A DNA stretch of 64,000 nt from the NCBI GenBank assembly GCA_963555925.1, contig CAUVXJ010000011.1, forward strand, positions 62,001 to 126,000, written 5' to 3'. Source of the stretch: Protofrankia sp963555925 (GTDB lineage: Bacteria > Actinomycetota > Actinomycetes > Frankiales > Frankiaceae). Both the position numbers and the translations under genes were made by a program. Shown here in pieces: positions 57,210 through 64,000 of this stretch (the stretch's first letter is position 1; each line of letters begins with the position of its first letter). The notes under the pieces are model-generated. The model ran no database searches. It was not told the origin of the DNA and saw only the letters and a program-made list of their open reading frames with translations.

Positions 57210-59162
57210 TTACGCCGGCGGCGAGGTTGCCGGGCTCGCTGGAGTTGTCTGTGTCTGTGTCTGAGCCGGAGCGGGAGCGGGCGTCGGCGTGGGGGATGGC
57301 GCCGGCGCAGCGCTGGCGGCCCCAGCCGCGGTGGCGGCGGACGCCGGGGTCGGGGCCGGTGCGGGCGGCGCTGGGGTAGTGCTCGCCGGTGCCGGCGTGG
57401 GCGTCGGAGATGGCGCCGGAACAGGCGTCGCGGTCGGAGCGGGTGTGCCCGCCGGAGTGGTCGTGGCCGTTGGCGCAGGCGCGACCGTTGGCGCCGGTGG
57501 CGGCGTGCCCTGCGTCTGCTGACTGTTCAGGCGTTGGGCAATGCTTGTCAGTCGGGTCCGCGCTTCATCGTGGACCTGGGCAGGCGTGGCGCTCCCGAGC
57601 CGGTCGAGGAAGGGCGTCAGCGCTCCGGGGCCGGTGACGCTGGCGGGGATCAGGGCGCCAAGCGCGTCGGCGGTGGCCGGTTCGACCTGGCCCAACTGGG
57701 CGTAGTCGGCGAGGCGGTCGTGCAGTCGCGCCGGGGTGGTGGCCCAGCCGGCGAAGTCTGCGGCGTTCAGACCGCCGACATCGAAGGTGGTGGGCGGCGC
57801 GGCCGCGCAGCCGGCGGCGTCCAGCTCCGGAGTGAGCGTGACGGTGAGGGCGCCGTCCGCACCGGCCTCGCCGATGGCTGTTCCGTCGAAGCGGGCGAGT
57901 TGTCGCGGGGTGACCGCGCCGGGGGCGTCGGCGGTGACGACCGTACGGACACTCGTGATCGTCCATCCGTGGCTGTCGGACAGCGTCGCGTTGACGGCGG
58001 CGGTGACCGGAGCTGTGACCGGGGTGGTGGTCGTCGCGGTGAGGACTCCGGCGATGTCGAGGGCTTCGTAACCGGGAACGCCGTCGTCGAGGTTGGTCGG
58101 CGTCGCGGTCAGCGTGGCGGTCCCGACGGTGATCACAGGGCAGGCCGTCGACGGCGTCGGCATCGGCGTTCCGGCCGCTTGTGGTTGTGAGGTGACCGTG
58201 ATGGTCGGTACGGGTGTAGGCCCACCGCCCGGCGCGGGTGTGCCAGCCGTGGCTGATGTAGGCAGCGCGATCACTCCGCTGTCGCTGTAACCGGTCGTCC
58301 AGGCCAGGACCGCCCGGACGTAGTCGTCCGACGGGTTGTACGCGAATACCGCCGCCCACAGCTGCGTCGGGTCGGTCAGGTTGCGGTTGTACGCACACAG
58401 ATAGCCCGCGGTGGCGAGGGCCGCGTCATCGATGTTGTTCGGGTTGCGCTGGCCGTCGTCGTTTCCGTCGCGGCCCGATCCCTGCCAGGTCGAGGGGATG
58501 AACTGCATGGGTCCGACGGCACGGTCGAAGAACGTGTCACCGTCCCAGTTACCACCGTCGGTGTCCAGGATCAGGGCGCGTCCGTCGTTGCCGTCGAGGG
58601 GCAGTCCGATGATCGACGGTGTGATCGTGCCGTCGGCGCTGATGGAACGGCCGGCGGCGTGGCCGGATTCGACCTTGCCGATCCCGGCCAGCAGCGGCCA
58701 GGCCAGTTGGCAGCCGGGCCGCTCGCGCGCGGTCCGCTGCGCCGCCTTCTGATATGCCGCGAGGACCCGGTCCGGTATCCCCTTGTCGCCAGTACCGAGT
58801 GTCACGACCACACCGGTTCCGGTGGCTGCCGCCACGGCCAGGCTCTGCGTGCTCGGCGTGGGGCCATCGCCACCCGAGGTGCCGGAACCGCCCGAGGCGG
58901 CAAGCCTCGGCATCGGGAAACTCCCGCCGTCGGCCGGCGGTCGTGCCGGCCCGGGGGGTGGACCTGCGTTGGAATTCGCCTGCGATGTGGCTGCGGAGCC
59001 GTTGATGAGAAGAAGCGTTGCGACCGCGACCACCGGCATTGTGAATACCTGTGCCCGCCGCGGTACCGATCGATCTTGACTTTGCGGGTCGAGTGCGGTA
59101 ACAGCGACGGCATGCCGCCGATTCAGCCAGACCCTTATCGGGTCCCGGCGGTGCTTGCTCAC
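57210..59162 (-). CDS. Lytic transglycosylase (MltB/SLT-like) with Pro/Thr-rich tail
   Basis: A 650-residue secreted protein. After a hydrophobic signal region (VFTMPVVAVATLLLINGSAATSQANS) and a linker, the catalytic part has WPLLAGIGKVESGHAAG (catalytic Glu), DTDGGNWDGDTFFDRAVGPMQFIPSTW and NIDDAALATAGYLCAYNRNL, as in MltB-type lytic transglycosylases. The final ~100 residues are Pro/Ala/Thr repeats that could span the wall. GTG at 59162. It lies upstream of the expansin gene on the same strand, a wall-acting pair. Confidence 0.85.
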   Translation of the reverse strand: MSKHRRDPIRVWLNRRHAVAVTALDPQSQDRSVPRRAQVFTMPVVAVATLLLINGSAATSQANSNAGPPPGPARPPADGGSFPMPRLAASGGSGTSGGDGPTPSTQSLAVAAATGTGVVVTLGTGDKGIPDRVLAAYQKAAQRTARERPGCQLAWPLLAGIGKVESGHAAGRSISADGTITPSIIGLPLDGNDGRALILDTDGGNWDGDTFFDRAVGPMQFIPSTWQGSGRDGNDDGQRNPNNIDDAALATAGYLCAYNRNLTDPTQLWAAVFAYNPSDDYVRAVLAWTTGYSDSGVIALPTSATAGTPAPGGGPTPVPTITVTSQPQAAGTPMPTPSTACPVITVGTATLTATPTNLDDGVPGYEALDIAGVLTATTTTPVTAPVTAAVNATLSDSHGWTITSVRTVVTADAPGAVTPRQLARFDGTAIGEAGADGALTVTLTPELDAAGCAAAPPTTFDVGGLNAADFAGWATTPARLHDRLADYAQLGQVEPATADALGALIPASVTGPGALTPFLDRLGSATPAQVHDEARTRLTSIAQRLNSQQTQGTPPPAPTVAPAPTATTTPAGTPAPTATPVPAPSPTPTPAPASTTPAPPAPAPTPASAATAAGAASAAPAPSPTPTPAPAPAQTQTQTTPASPATSPPA

Positions 59163-59422
59163 GGCGGGTCTTCACCTCATCGTATGGCCGGGTTCTCCGA
59201 GCGGCTCGCGCCGGCGCCCGCGGATGGCACGGGTCGGAGCGATGCGAATCCAGCTGCACTCTGCCACACTGGGTGGCCGTCAACCGCGGCAACGGTGTCT
59301 TATCTCGGCGTTGGTACCGATTGTTGTGTCGGCGACCTTCGCCGGTCAGACGCCGTTTCAGCTTCAGTAACCTGTTGCGTAAAAATTGTTTGATGATTGC
59401 TTATTCTGGAGGTATTCGTCGG

Positions 59423-60319
59423 GTGGCCATGGGAGTGGATCGCCGTATGCGTGCGCTGGACTCTCTGCGTGGCTTGGGGCTCGGGGATGCGTTGGGTTCC
59501 CAGTTTTTCTGTCGCCACAACTACCACGCGCTGTATGAGCGGCGGGTGCCGCCGGGTCCCTGGTCGTGGACTGACGACACGGAGATGGCGTGCTCGATCT
59601 ATGCGGTGCTATGCCGGTTCCGGAGTATCGATCAGGATGCCTTGGCGGCTAGTTTCGCTGAGCGCTACGACTCCGCTCGCAAGTACGGGCCGGCGATGAA
59701 CCGGCTGCTGCGTCAGGTCCGCGAGGGTGGAGCGTGGCGTGAGTTGGCCGGTGGGTTGTTCGGTGGTCAGGGTTCGTGGGGCAACGGTGCTGCGATGCGG
59801 GTGGCGCCTCTTGGTGGATGGTTCGCGGAGGATCCGGGGGAGGCAGCCAGGCAGGCGATGGTGTCGGCGGCGGTCACCCACACCCATCCCGAAGCGGTGG
59901 CTGGAGCGGTTGCGGTCGCGGTGGCAGCCGCTCTTGCCGCCGGCTCCGGTCGGCTGACGCCCCGCGCTTTTCTGGACGCGGTCGGTCAGCTGACTCCGGC
60001 GGGTCGGGTGCACGGCGGCATCAGGGTGGCTTGTGACCTTGCGGATATTCCGTCGGTTGCGGTTGCGGTTGAGCAGCTCGGTAACGGGCGCAATATCAGC
60101 GCCCTGGACACGGTGCCGTTCGCCCTGTGGGCTGCGGCCCGCAATCTGGACGACTATGAGGAGGCTATCTGGACCACTGCGGGCGCCGGTGGCGATGTTG
60201 ACACAACCTGCGCCATCGTCGGAGGTATCGTGGCCGCTCGTGTCGGCCGGCAGGGTCTTCCCGCCGCCTGGCGGTCGGCATGCGAGCCCCTGCCTGCATG
60301 GGTTGATTCAGAGAAATAG
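59423..60319 (+). CDS. ADP-ribosylglycohydrolase family protein
   Basis: A ~298-residue DraG/ARH-type hydrolase that removes ADP-ribose from targets. Features: LGLGDALGSQFF (metal region 1), WSWTDDTEMACSIYAVL (metal Asp cluster), GSWGNGAAMRVAPLGGWF, AVTHTHPEAVAGAVAVAVAAAL and the late metal motif GAGGDVDTTCAIVGGIVAARVG. The last usually reads GGDTDT; here Val replaces Thr. The GTG at 59423 has GGAGG ten bases upstream; ATG 59393 or 59429 are alternatives. Confidence 0.85.
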   Translation: MAMGVDRRMRALDSLRGLGLGDALGSQFFCRHNYHALYERRVPPGPWSWTDDTEMACSIYAVLCRFRSIDQDALAASFAERYDSARKYGPAMNRLLRQVREGGAWRELAGGLFGGQGSWGNGAAMRVAPLGGWFAEDPGEAARQAMVSAAVTHTHPEAVAGAVAVAVAAALAAGSGRLTPRAFLDAVGQLTPAGRVHGGIRVACDLADIPSVAVAVEQLGNGRNISALDTVPFALWAAARNLDDYEEAIWTTAGAGGDVDTTCAIVGGIVAARVGRQGLPAAWRSACEPLPAWVDSEK

Positions 60320-60412
60320 GCTCGGCTCGAGGCGTCCGGGCGGCGCCTCGGCGTGCCGTCGGTCGCTGCCCAACATTTCCGGCGTATCTCCCCTCGGCCC
60401 CGCGATCCATCT
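60320..60412 (+). repeat. Degenerate interior of the palindromic element family (copy H)
   Basis: The stretch GTCGGTCGCTGCCCAACATT, then TCCGGCGTATC and CGCGATCCATCTA, resembles the interior of copy A (GTCGGTCGACACCCAACACC, TCCGGTGCCTTC, GCGATCTACG). It follows directly on the TAG stop codon of the ADP-ribosylglycohydrolase gene. Terminal arms are too diverged to call. Confidence 0.5.
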
Positions 60413-60607
60413 AACCGGACTCGGGTGAAGATGTCGATCCGTGAAGTGGCAGGAGCGATGGGTCCTGGGCATTCGATCGGCTTGTGGCCGACAATTTCGG
60501 CGAAGATTCTGCGGCGTCAGTACTAAGGAGAATGCTGGTTGCCGGACTCGGTAAGGTACATCTGCGCAGGTCACAGGCCCGAAAGTGTCCAGTTACTAAC
60601 ATTCTAT

Positions 60608-60976
60608 TTAGTAGATGGGCCTGAGTTCGCTGAACATGGGGTAGTGTTTGATGTTTCCTGTAGCCAGGGGCAGGTCGAGAAGCTGGGCGGTCGCTGCGAT
60701 GCAAAGATCGGCTATACCGAGCTGATGGCTGCGACGGTAGGCACGGCCGAGTCCGCCGGCAAGTTCTGAAATATCGCGGTCGACCGGGTGCCACTGCAAG
60801 GTGGACAGAAGTCGGAGCGTGGGGTCCCGCTCCGGGGAGCGCATCCCCTGAAGAACCTCCGCCCGGGTGATCTCGCTGCATGTTGGAACGCGGCGCAGGC
60901 TCCGGTAGAAGGTCTGCGCCTCGGGGCGACCACGAAGGATGTCGATGATGACATCGGTGTCGAGAAGGACGCTCAC
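60608..60976 (-). CDS. vapC: PIN-domain toxin VapC
   Basis: A 122-residue PIN ribonuclease. Acidic residues: Asp in LLDTDVIIDILRG, Glu in EITRAEVLQGM, Asp in GIADLCIAATA, and a final acid region near ATGNIKHYPMF. It cleaves RNA when free of antitoxin. Its start overlaps the antitoxin stop by four bases, the classic VapBC layout. Confidence 0.88.
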   Translation of the reverse strand: MSVLLDTDVIIDILRGRPEAQTFYRSLRRVPTCSEITRAEVLQGMRSPERDPTLRLLSTLQWHPVDRDISELAGGLGRAYRRSHQLGIADLCIAATAQLLDLPLATGNIKHYPMFSELRPIY

Positions 60977-61269
60977 CGTGTGTCGCTATACATCGAATAC
61001 GAACCACCGCATTCAAGATCGTCGACGCGACGACGGTCAGCGTCCCGTATTCGGTCGACGTAGTCCGGAGCGAGATAGGGGGCGATTCCGAATATGGCAT
61101 CGGCTGCTTCCGCGAACTGTGCGAGTCGTTCTCCTTCCGAGAGCGGGTGCTCCAGATACGCGTCGAGCGCCGCACGAATCACCGCTGATTTCGTGCGTCG
61201 CTCGGCCTGTGCCCGTTCGGCAAGGCGTCTCTCCTGATCATTGTCGAGGTAGATCTGTGTACGGTGCAT
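60973..61269 (-). CDS. vapB: Ribbon-helix-helix antitoxin VapB
   Basis: A 98-residue protein. The N-terminal ribbon-helix-helix (MHRTQIYLDNDQERRLAERA, then KSAVIRAALDAYL) should bind its own promoter; the C-terminal part (DAIFGIAPYLAPDYVDRIR) should wrap the toxin. ATG at 61269. It is the upstream partner of vapC. Confidence 0.86.
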   Translation of the reverse strand: MHRTQIYLDNDQERRLAERAQAERRTKSAVIRAALDAYLEHPLSEGERLAQFAEAADAIFGIAPYLAPDYVDRIRDADRRRVDDLECGGSYSMYSDTR

Positions 61270-61437
61270 GATGTATGACTATACATCGTCTGGCTGGCTG
61301 GCCGGCCGGCGGTGTCGGTGACCGAGCGGTGGTCGCGGCCGCCCCCGTCGCGCTCGGGGTGACCTCTACCTTCTTCGGGATCACGCCATGGACGGCCCGG
61401 CGACGTACTGTAGATCATCACCGTGGCGGTCTGGCAG

Positions 61438-61644
61438 TCAGTGGATGAGTATGTAGAACGGCAGTGCCCAACGCGACCAGTAGCTTTGCCGGATGGCAAT
61501 CTTCGTGAATTCGTCGACCACTGCCGCGATATTCGGGTCCGGATGACGCAACCCTTTCATCGAAAGAATCAGTGCCTGTTTTCCGACCTGTCGAGGAATC
61601 CGTCGCCAGGCCCTACGGAATATCCGTCTCTCGGCTCTAGTCAA
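61438..61644 (-). CDS. Short hypothetical protein, possibly truncated
   Basis: A 68-residue frame: TRAERRIFRRAWRRIPRQVG, then LRHPDPNIAAVVDEFTKIAI and a hydrophobic end WSRWALPFYILIH. Codon use is less GC-biased than neighbours. It resembles the start of a small basic/membrane protein cut short. No ribosome site was clear, so this is tentative. Confidence 0.35.
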   Translation of the reverse strand: MTRAERRIFRRAWRRIPRQVGKQALILSMKGLRHPDPNIAAVVDEFTKIAIRQSYWSRWALPFYILIH

Positions 61645-61711
61645 GGGAGCGCGGGTCGGCTGCCGTGGCGATCCTTCTGAAGACCGATGATTGCGTATGG
61701 CTAACCGCAGT

Positions 61712-61751
61712 CCTCTCCGTGATCCACTCCCCTGATGCCGAGCGCTCTTAG
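61712..61751 (+). repeat. Palindromic-element right end abutting a stop codon (copy G)
   Basis: CTCCGTGATCCACTCCCC and TGATGCCGAGCGCT match the right end of the element family, followed by CTTAG (61747-61751). The TAA stop (minus strand) of the histidine kinase lies inside this CTTAG. Confidence 0.75.
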
Positions 61752-62914
61752 GCGGTATTATCTGATCGCTGGCTGCGGCGGGGGATCGTCACCGCCACCT
61801 CGAGGCCGCCTTCGTCGCGGGCGACCGCGTTCACCGTGCCACCATGCGCCTGCGCGACCGATCGCACAATCGACAGTCCCAGGCCGGTGCCCCGGGCCGA
61901 ATGCACGCGGTTCGCAGCACGCTGGAACGGCTCGAACAGCTCGGGCACGCTCGCCGGGGTGATGACCGGGCCGCTGTTGACCACGGCGAGCCGGGCGTCG
62001 CCGTCGACCGGGCCGGCCGCGACCCGCAACCAGCCGTCGGTGACGTTGTGTCGGATGGCGTTCTGCAGCAGGTTCTGCATGAGTCGGTCGAGCAGGATGC
62101 GGTCGCCGTTGACGACAACCGGGCGTGCCTCGGCGGTGACCTGCAGTCGCAGCCGATTGGCCTCCGGCCGCACGAGGGTCAGCACGCCGTCGACGACCTC
62201 GGCGAGGTCAACCGGCCGCGGGTCCGCGATGCCGTGCTCGGCCCGGGCCAGGGCCAGCAGTCCGTCCACCAGCCGCTCGTGGCGGGCATTGACCTCCAGC
62301 AGGGTCTCGCCGAGGCGGATCAGTTCGGGCGGGGCATCGGGTCGGCCCATCGCCACCTCGAGCAGGGTCTGATTGATCGCCAACGGTGTCTTGAGCTCGT
62401 GCGAGGCGTTGCCGACGAACTGCCGTTGCGCTGCGAAGGTTGCGTCGAGGCGGGACAGCATGGCGTTGATCGCGGAACCCAATTCCCACCACTCGTCCCG
62501 GGCTCCGGCCAAGGCGACCCGTTCGTGCAGGTTGCGATCCACGACACGGCGGGCGGTGGCGGTGATCTGACGCAACGGACGCAGCATCGCACCAGCGACG
62601 AACCAGCCTGCGACCAGGCCGGCGGCGGTCAGCCCGGCCACGATGATCAACCCGCGACCCACCAGCGGAGCCAGGGTCTGCGAGCGCAGCCGTTCCCGGA
62701 TGGTCTGCTCCGCGAGCACTCGGCGGGCCTTGGACTGCGCGGCCTGCTCTTCGGAACTCGCCGTCGCCTGTACCGCGACGGAGACGTCGATCGGCTGCTG
62801 CGCGATGGCCTGGTCGGCCACCAGGCAGGCGACGAGCAGAGTCAACCCGCCCACGACCAGTCCCAGGCAGCCGAAGAGCAGGGCCAACCGCGCGCGGACG
62901 GACAGCCTGGTCAT
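61748..62914 (-). CDS. Sensor histidine kinase
   Basis: A 388-residue membrane histidine kinase. Two hydrophobic segments (LALLFGCLGLVVGGLTLLVACLV and GRGLIIVAGLTAAGLVAGWFV) bracket a short extracellular part; then HAMP (RPLRQITATARRVVDRNLHERV), the phospho-His in FVGNASHELKTPLAINQTL, and ATPase motifs (LLQNAIRHNV, GTGLGLSIVRSVAQAHGG). ATG at 62914 overlaps the response regulator's stop by four bases. The signal is unknown. Confidence 0.9.
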   Translation of the reverse strand: MTRLSVRARLALLFGCLGLVVGGLTLLVACLVADQAIAQQPIDVSVAVQATASSEEQAAQSKARRVLAEQTIRERLRSQTLAPLVGRGLIIVAGLTAAGLVAGWFVAGAMLRPLRQITATARRVVDRNLHERVALAGARDEWWELGSAINAMLSRLDATFAAQRQFVGNASHELKTPLAINQTLLEVAMGRPDAPPELIRLGETLLEVNARHERLVDGLLALARAEHGIADPRPVDLAEVVDGVLTLVRPEANRLRLQVTAEARPVVVNGDRILLDRLMQNLLQNAIRHNVTDGWLRVAAGPVDGDARLAVVNSGPVITPASVPELFEPFQRAANRVHSARGTGLGLSIVRSVAQAHGGTVNAVARDEGGLEVAVTIPRRSQRSDNTA

Positions 62915-63567
62915 GGCAGCCGGTACCCCGCTCCGGTGACGGTCTCCACCAGTGGCGGCTCGCCGAGTTTGCGTCGCAGTGTCATGACGGTCACCCGGAC
63001 GACGTTGGTGAGCGGATCGATGTTCTCGTCCCAGACCTTCTCCAGGAGCTGCTCGGCGCTCACCACCGTCCCGTCGGCGAGAAGAAGTTCCTGAAGCACC
63101 CCGAACTCCTTGCGGGATAAGGAGACGAAGCGACCGTCCCGGGTCACCTGCCGGCGCGCCGGGTCCATTTCGACACCCGCCCGGCGCAGCACCGGGGGCG
63201 CGGCGGGCCGCGCCCGTCGGGCCAGGGCGCGTACCCGGGCGACGAATTCCGGGAACGCGAACGGTTTCGGCAGGTAGTCGTCGGCGCCGAGGGACAGGCC
63301 GGCGACCCGGTCACTGACCTCGCCGGCCGCGGTGAGCATCAGCACCCGGGTGGCCGCGTCCGACCCGACGAGGCTGCGGCACACGTCATCGCCGTGCACG
63401 ATCGGTAGGTCCCGGTCGAGCACCAGGACGTCATAGTCGTTGACACCCAATCGTTCCAGGGCTTCGGCGCCGTCGTAGACGACGTCGACCGCGATCGCCT
63501 CCCGGCGCAGACCCTCGGCGATGGCGTCCGCCAGCAATCCCTCGTCCTCGGCGACCAGTACCCGCAT
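62911..63567 (-). CDS. OmpR/PhoB-family response regulator
   Basis: A 218-residue response regulator. Receiver: MRVLVAEDEGLLADAIAEGL, phospho-Asp in VLVLDRDLPIVHG, Thr in MLTAAGEVSDRVAG, Lys in DDYLPKPFAFPE. Winged-helix output: SLSRKEFGVLQELLLADGTVV, NVVRVTVMTLRRKLGEP, VTGAGYRLP. ATG at 63567 has AAGGGAG upstream. It precedes its partner kinase in the same operon and is divergent from a lipoprotein gene that it may control. Confidence 0.91.
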   Translation of the reverse strand: MRVLVAEDEGLLADAIAEGLRREAIAVDVVYDGAEALERLGVNDYDVLVLDRDLPIVHGDDVCRSLVGSDAATRVLMLTAAGEVSDRVAGLSLGADDYLPKPFAFPEFVARVRALARRARPAAPPVLRRAGVEMDPARRQVTRDGRFVSLSRKEFGVLQELLLADGTVVSAEQLLEKVWDENIDPLTNVVRVTVMTLRRKLGEPPLVETVTGAGYRLP

Positions 63568-63686
63568 CGACGCTCCCTTCCCGACCGGTCCGCAGCCCTC
63601 CTGCGAGGGTGAACGAACCCGCATAAAAACCGTGTAAGCGTCATCGCTAACCGTGAGTTTATGGCCGACCGAATTCAATCCCTGTC

Positions 63687-64000
63687 GTGACGTATACGGG
63701 AAAGCCAGCCGCGGGTTGGCGTGTTTCGCTGATTGGCCCGGTGGCCGCGGTTGTACTGGCGGCCGTGGCCTTGTTGTCCGGCTGCGCGGGTGGGGGCGAA
63801 CCACCGCACGTGGCGTCCGTCTCAGCGGTCTCGCCCTCAGCCACCCCGGGCAGCGCCGACCGCGGCAGCGAGATCAAGCGGTATCGCGACTGCCTGCTGA
63901 GCAACGGTGTCACGCTGCTCGACCAGCCGACCGCCGAGGACATGCCGCAGATCGACAAGCAACGCACAAACCTCAACGTACTCGCCACCGCCGGGGAGAG
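63687..64000 (+). CDS. Putative lipoprotein (C-terminus beyond window)
   Basis: Starting at GTG 63687, the frame is open to the window end (104 codons). A signal segment (VSLIGPVAAVVLAAVALLSGC) ends in a clear lipobox LSGC. A Ser/Pro linker follows, then IKRYRDCLLSNGVTLLDQPTAEDMPQIDKQ, resembling small lipoproteins found beside two-component and efflux genes. It is divergent from the response regulator across ~120 bp. Confidence 0.72.
   Translation, partial: MTYTGKPAAGWRVSLIGPVAAVVLAAVALLSGCAGGGEPPHVASVSAVSPSATPGSADRGSEIKRYRDCLLSNGVTLLDQPTAEDMPQIDKQRTNLNVLATAGE

Noticed and set aside
1..64000. tRNA or rRNA genes
   Set aside because: No cloverleaf-like T-loop (GTTCGAATCC-type) in a proper setting and no rRNA core sequence was recognised by reading; a covariance search was not possible.

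Overview
The window is very GC-rich, uses many GTG and TTG starts, and carries WhiB, F420-type LLM enzymes, an NDMA-type alcohol dehydrogenase and FadR/FCD regulators. This points to an actinomycete, most likely Frankia-like (inference). Two runs of N mark a draft assembly (4210-4297 inside a DoxX gene, 42809-43331 inside a helicase-like gene). No rRNA, tRNA, CRISPR array or transposase gene was seen.

Region 1 (1-4433, minus strand) holds the 5' part of a Ser/Thr protein kinase with fibronectin-III-like repeats, a DUF2142 membrane protein with a repetitive tail, and DoxX. Region 2 (4.8-38.2 kb) is a catabolic island. It has two paralogous FadR-type regulators, four acyl-CoA dehydrogenases, four crotonase-fold proteins, three MaoC-type hydratase subunits, three short-chain dehydrogenases, three LLM flavin enzymes, two thiolases, an HMG-CoA-synthase-like/DUF35 fusion, an acyl-CoA ligase, two TesB thioesterases, an ALDH/ADH pair, two amidohydrolases and an NTF2-like protein. 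The set would take an alcohol or acid substrate to its CoA ester and degrade it by beta-oxidation-like steps. The substrate cannot be read from sequence. Genes sit in short operons and divergons separated by AT-rich promoter patches, some sharing motifs, and by long perfect terminator hairpins.

Region 3 (38.2-48 kb) has an AbiEi/DUF559-like gene split in frame by a mobile palindromic repeat, WhiB1, toxin-antitoxin debris, an XPB-type helicase-domain protein, an ABC-2 exporter and two CoA-ester lyases resembling those of the ethylmalonyl-CoA pathway. Region 4 (48-64 kb) has a cell-wall amidase, a TrkA-N/RyR protein, a dihydroorotate dehydrogenase-like enzyme, a stress-like cluster (ferritin-like, DUF2795, CBS-DUF1918, phosphoribosyltransferase), an expansin-like lipoprotein, a lytic transglycosylase, an ADP-ribosylglycohydrolase, VapBC, a two-component system and a divergent lipoprotein that runs off the end.

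The most unusual structure is a family of small palindromic elements with no coding capacity. Two copies (39130-39289 and 54081-54170) have 16-18 bp matching terminal inverted repeats and flanking 5-bp duplications (CTTAG and CATAG). The first lies inside a coding sequence: 160 bp plus the 5-bp duplication equals 55 codons, so the frame is kept, and removing it restores a normal-looking protein. Half-copies elsewhere abut the stop codons of three genes, and one supplies the Shine-Dalgarno sequence of a TesB gene.
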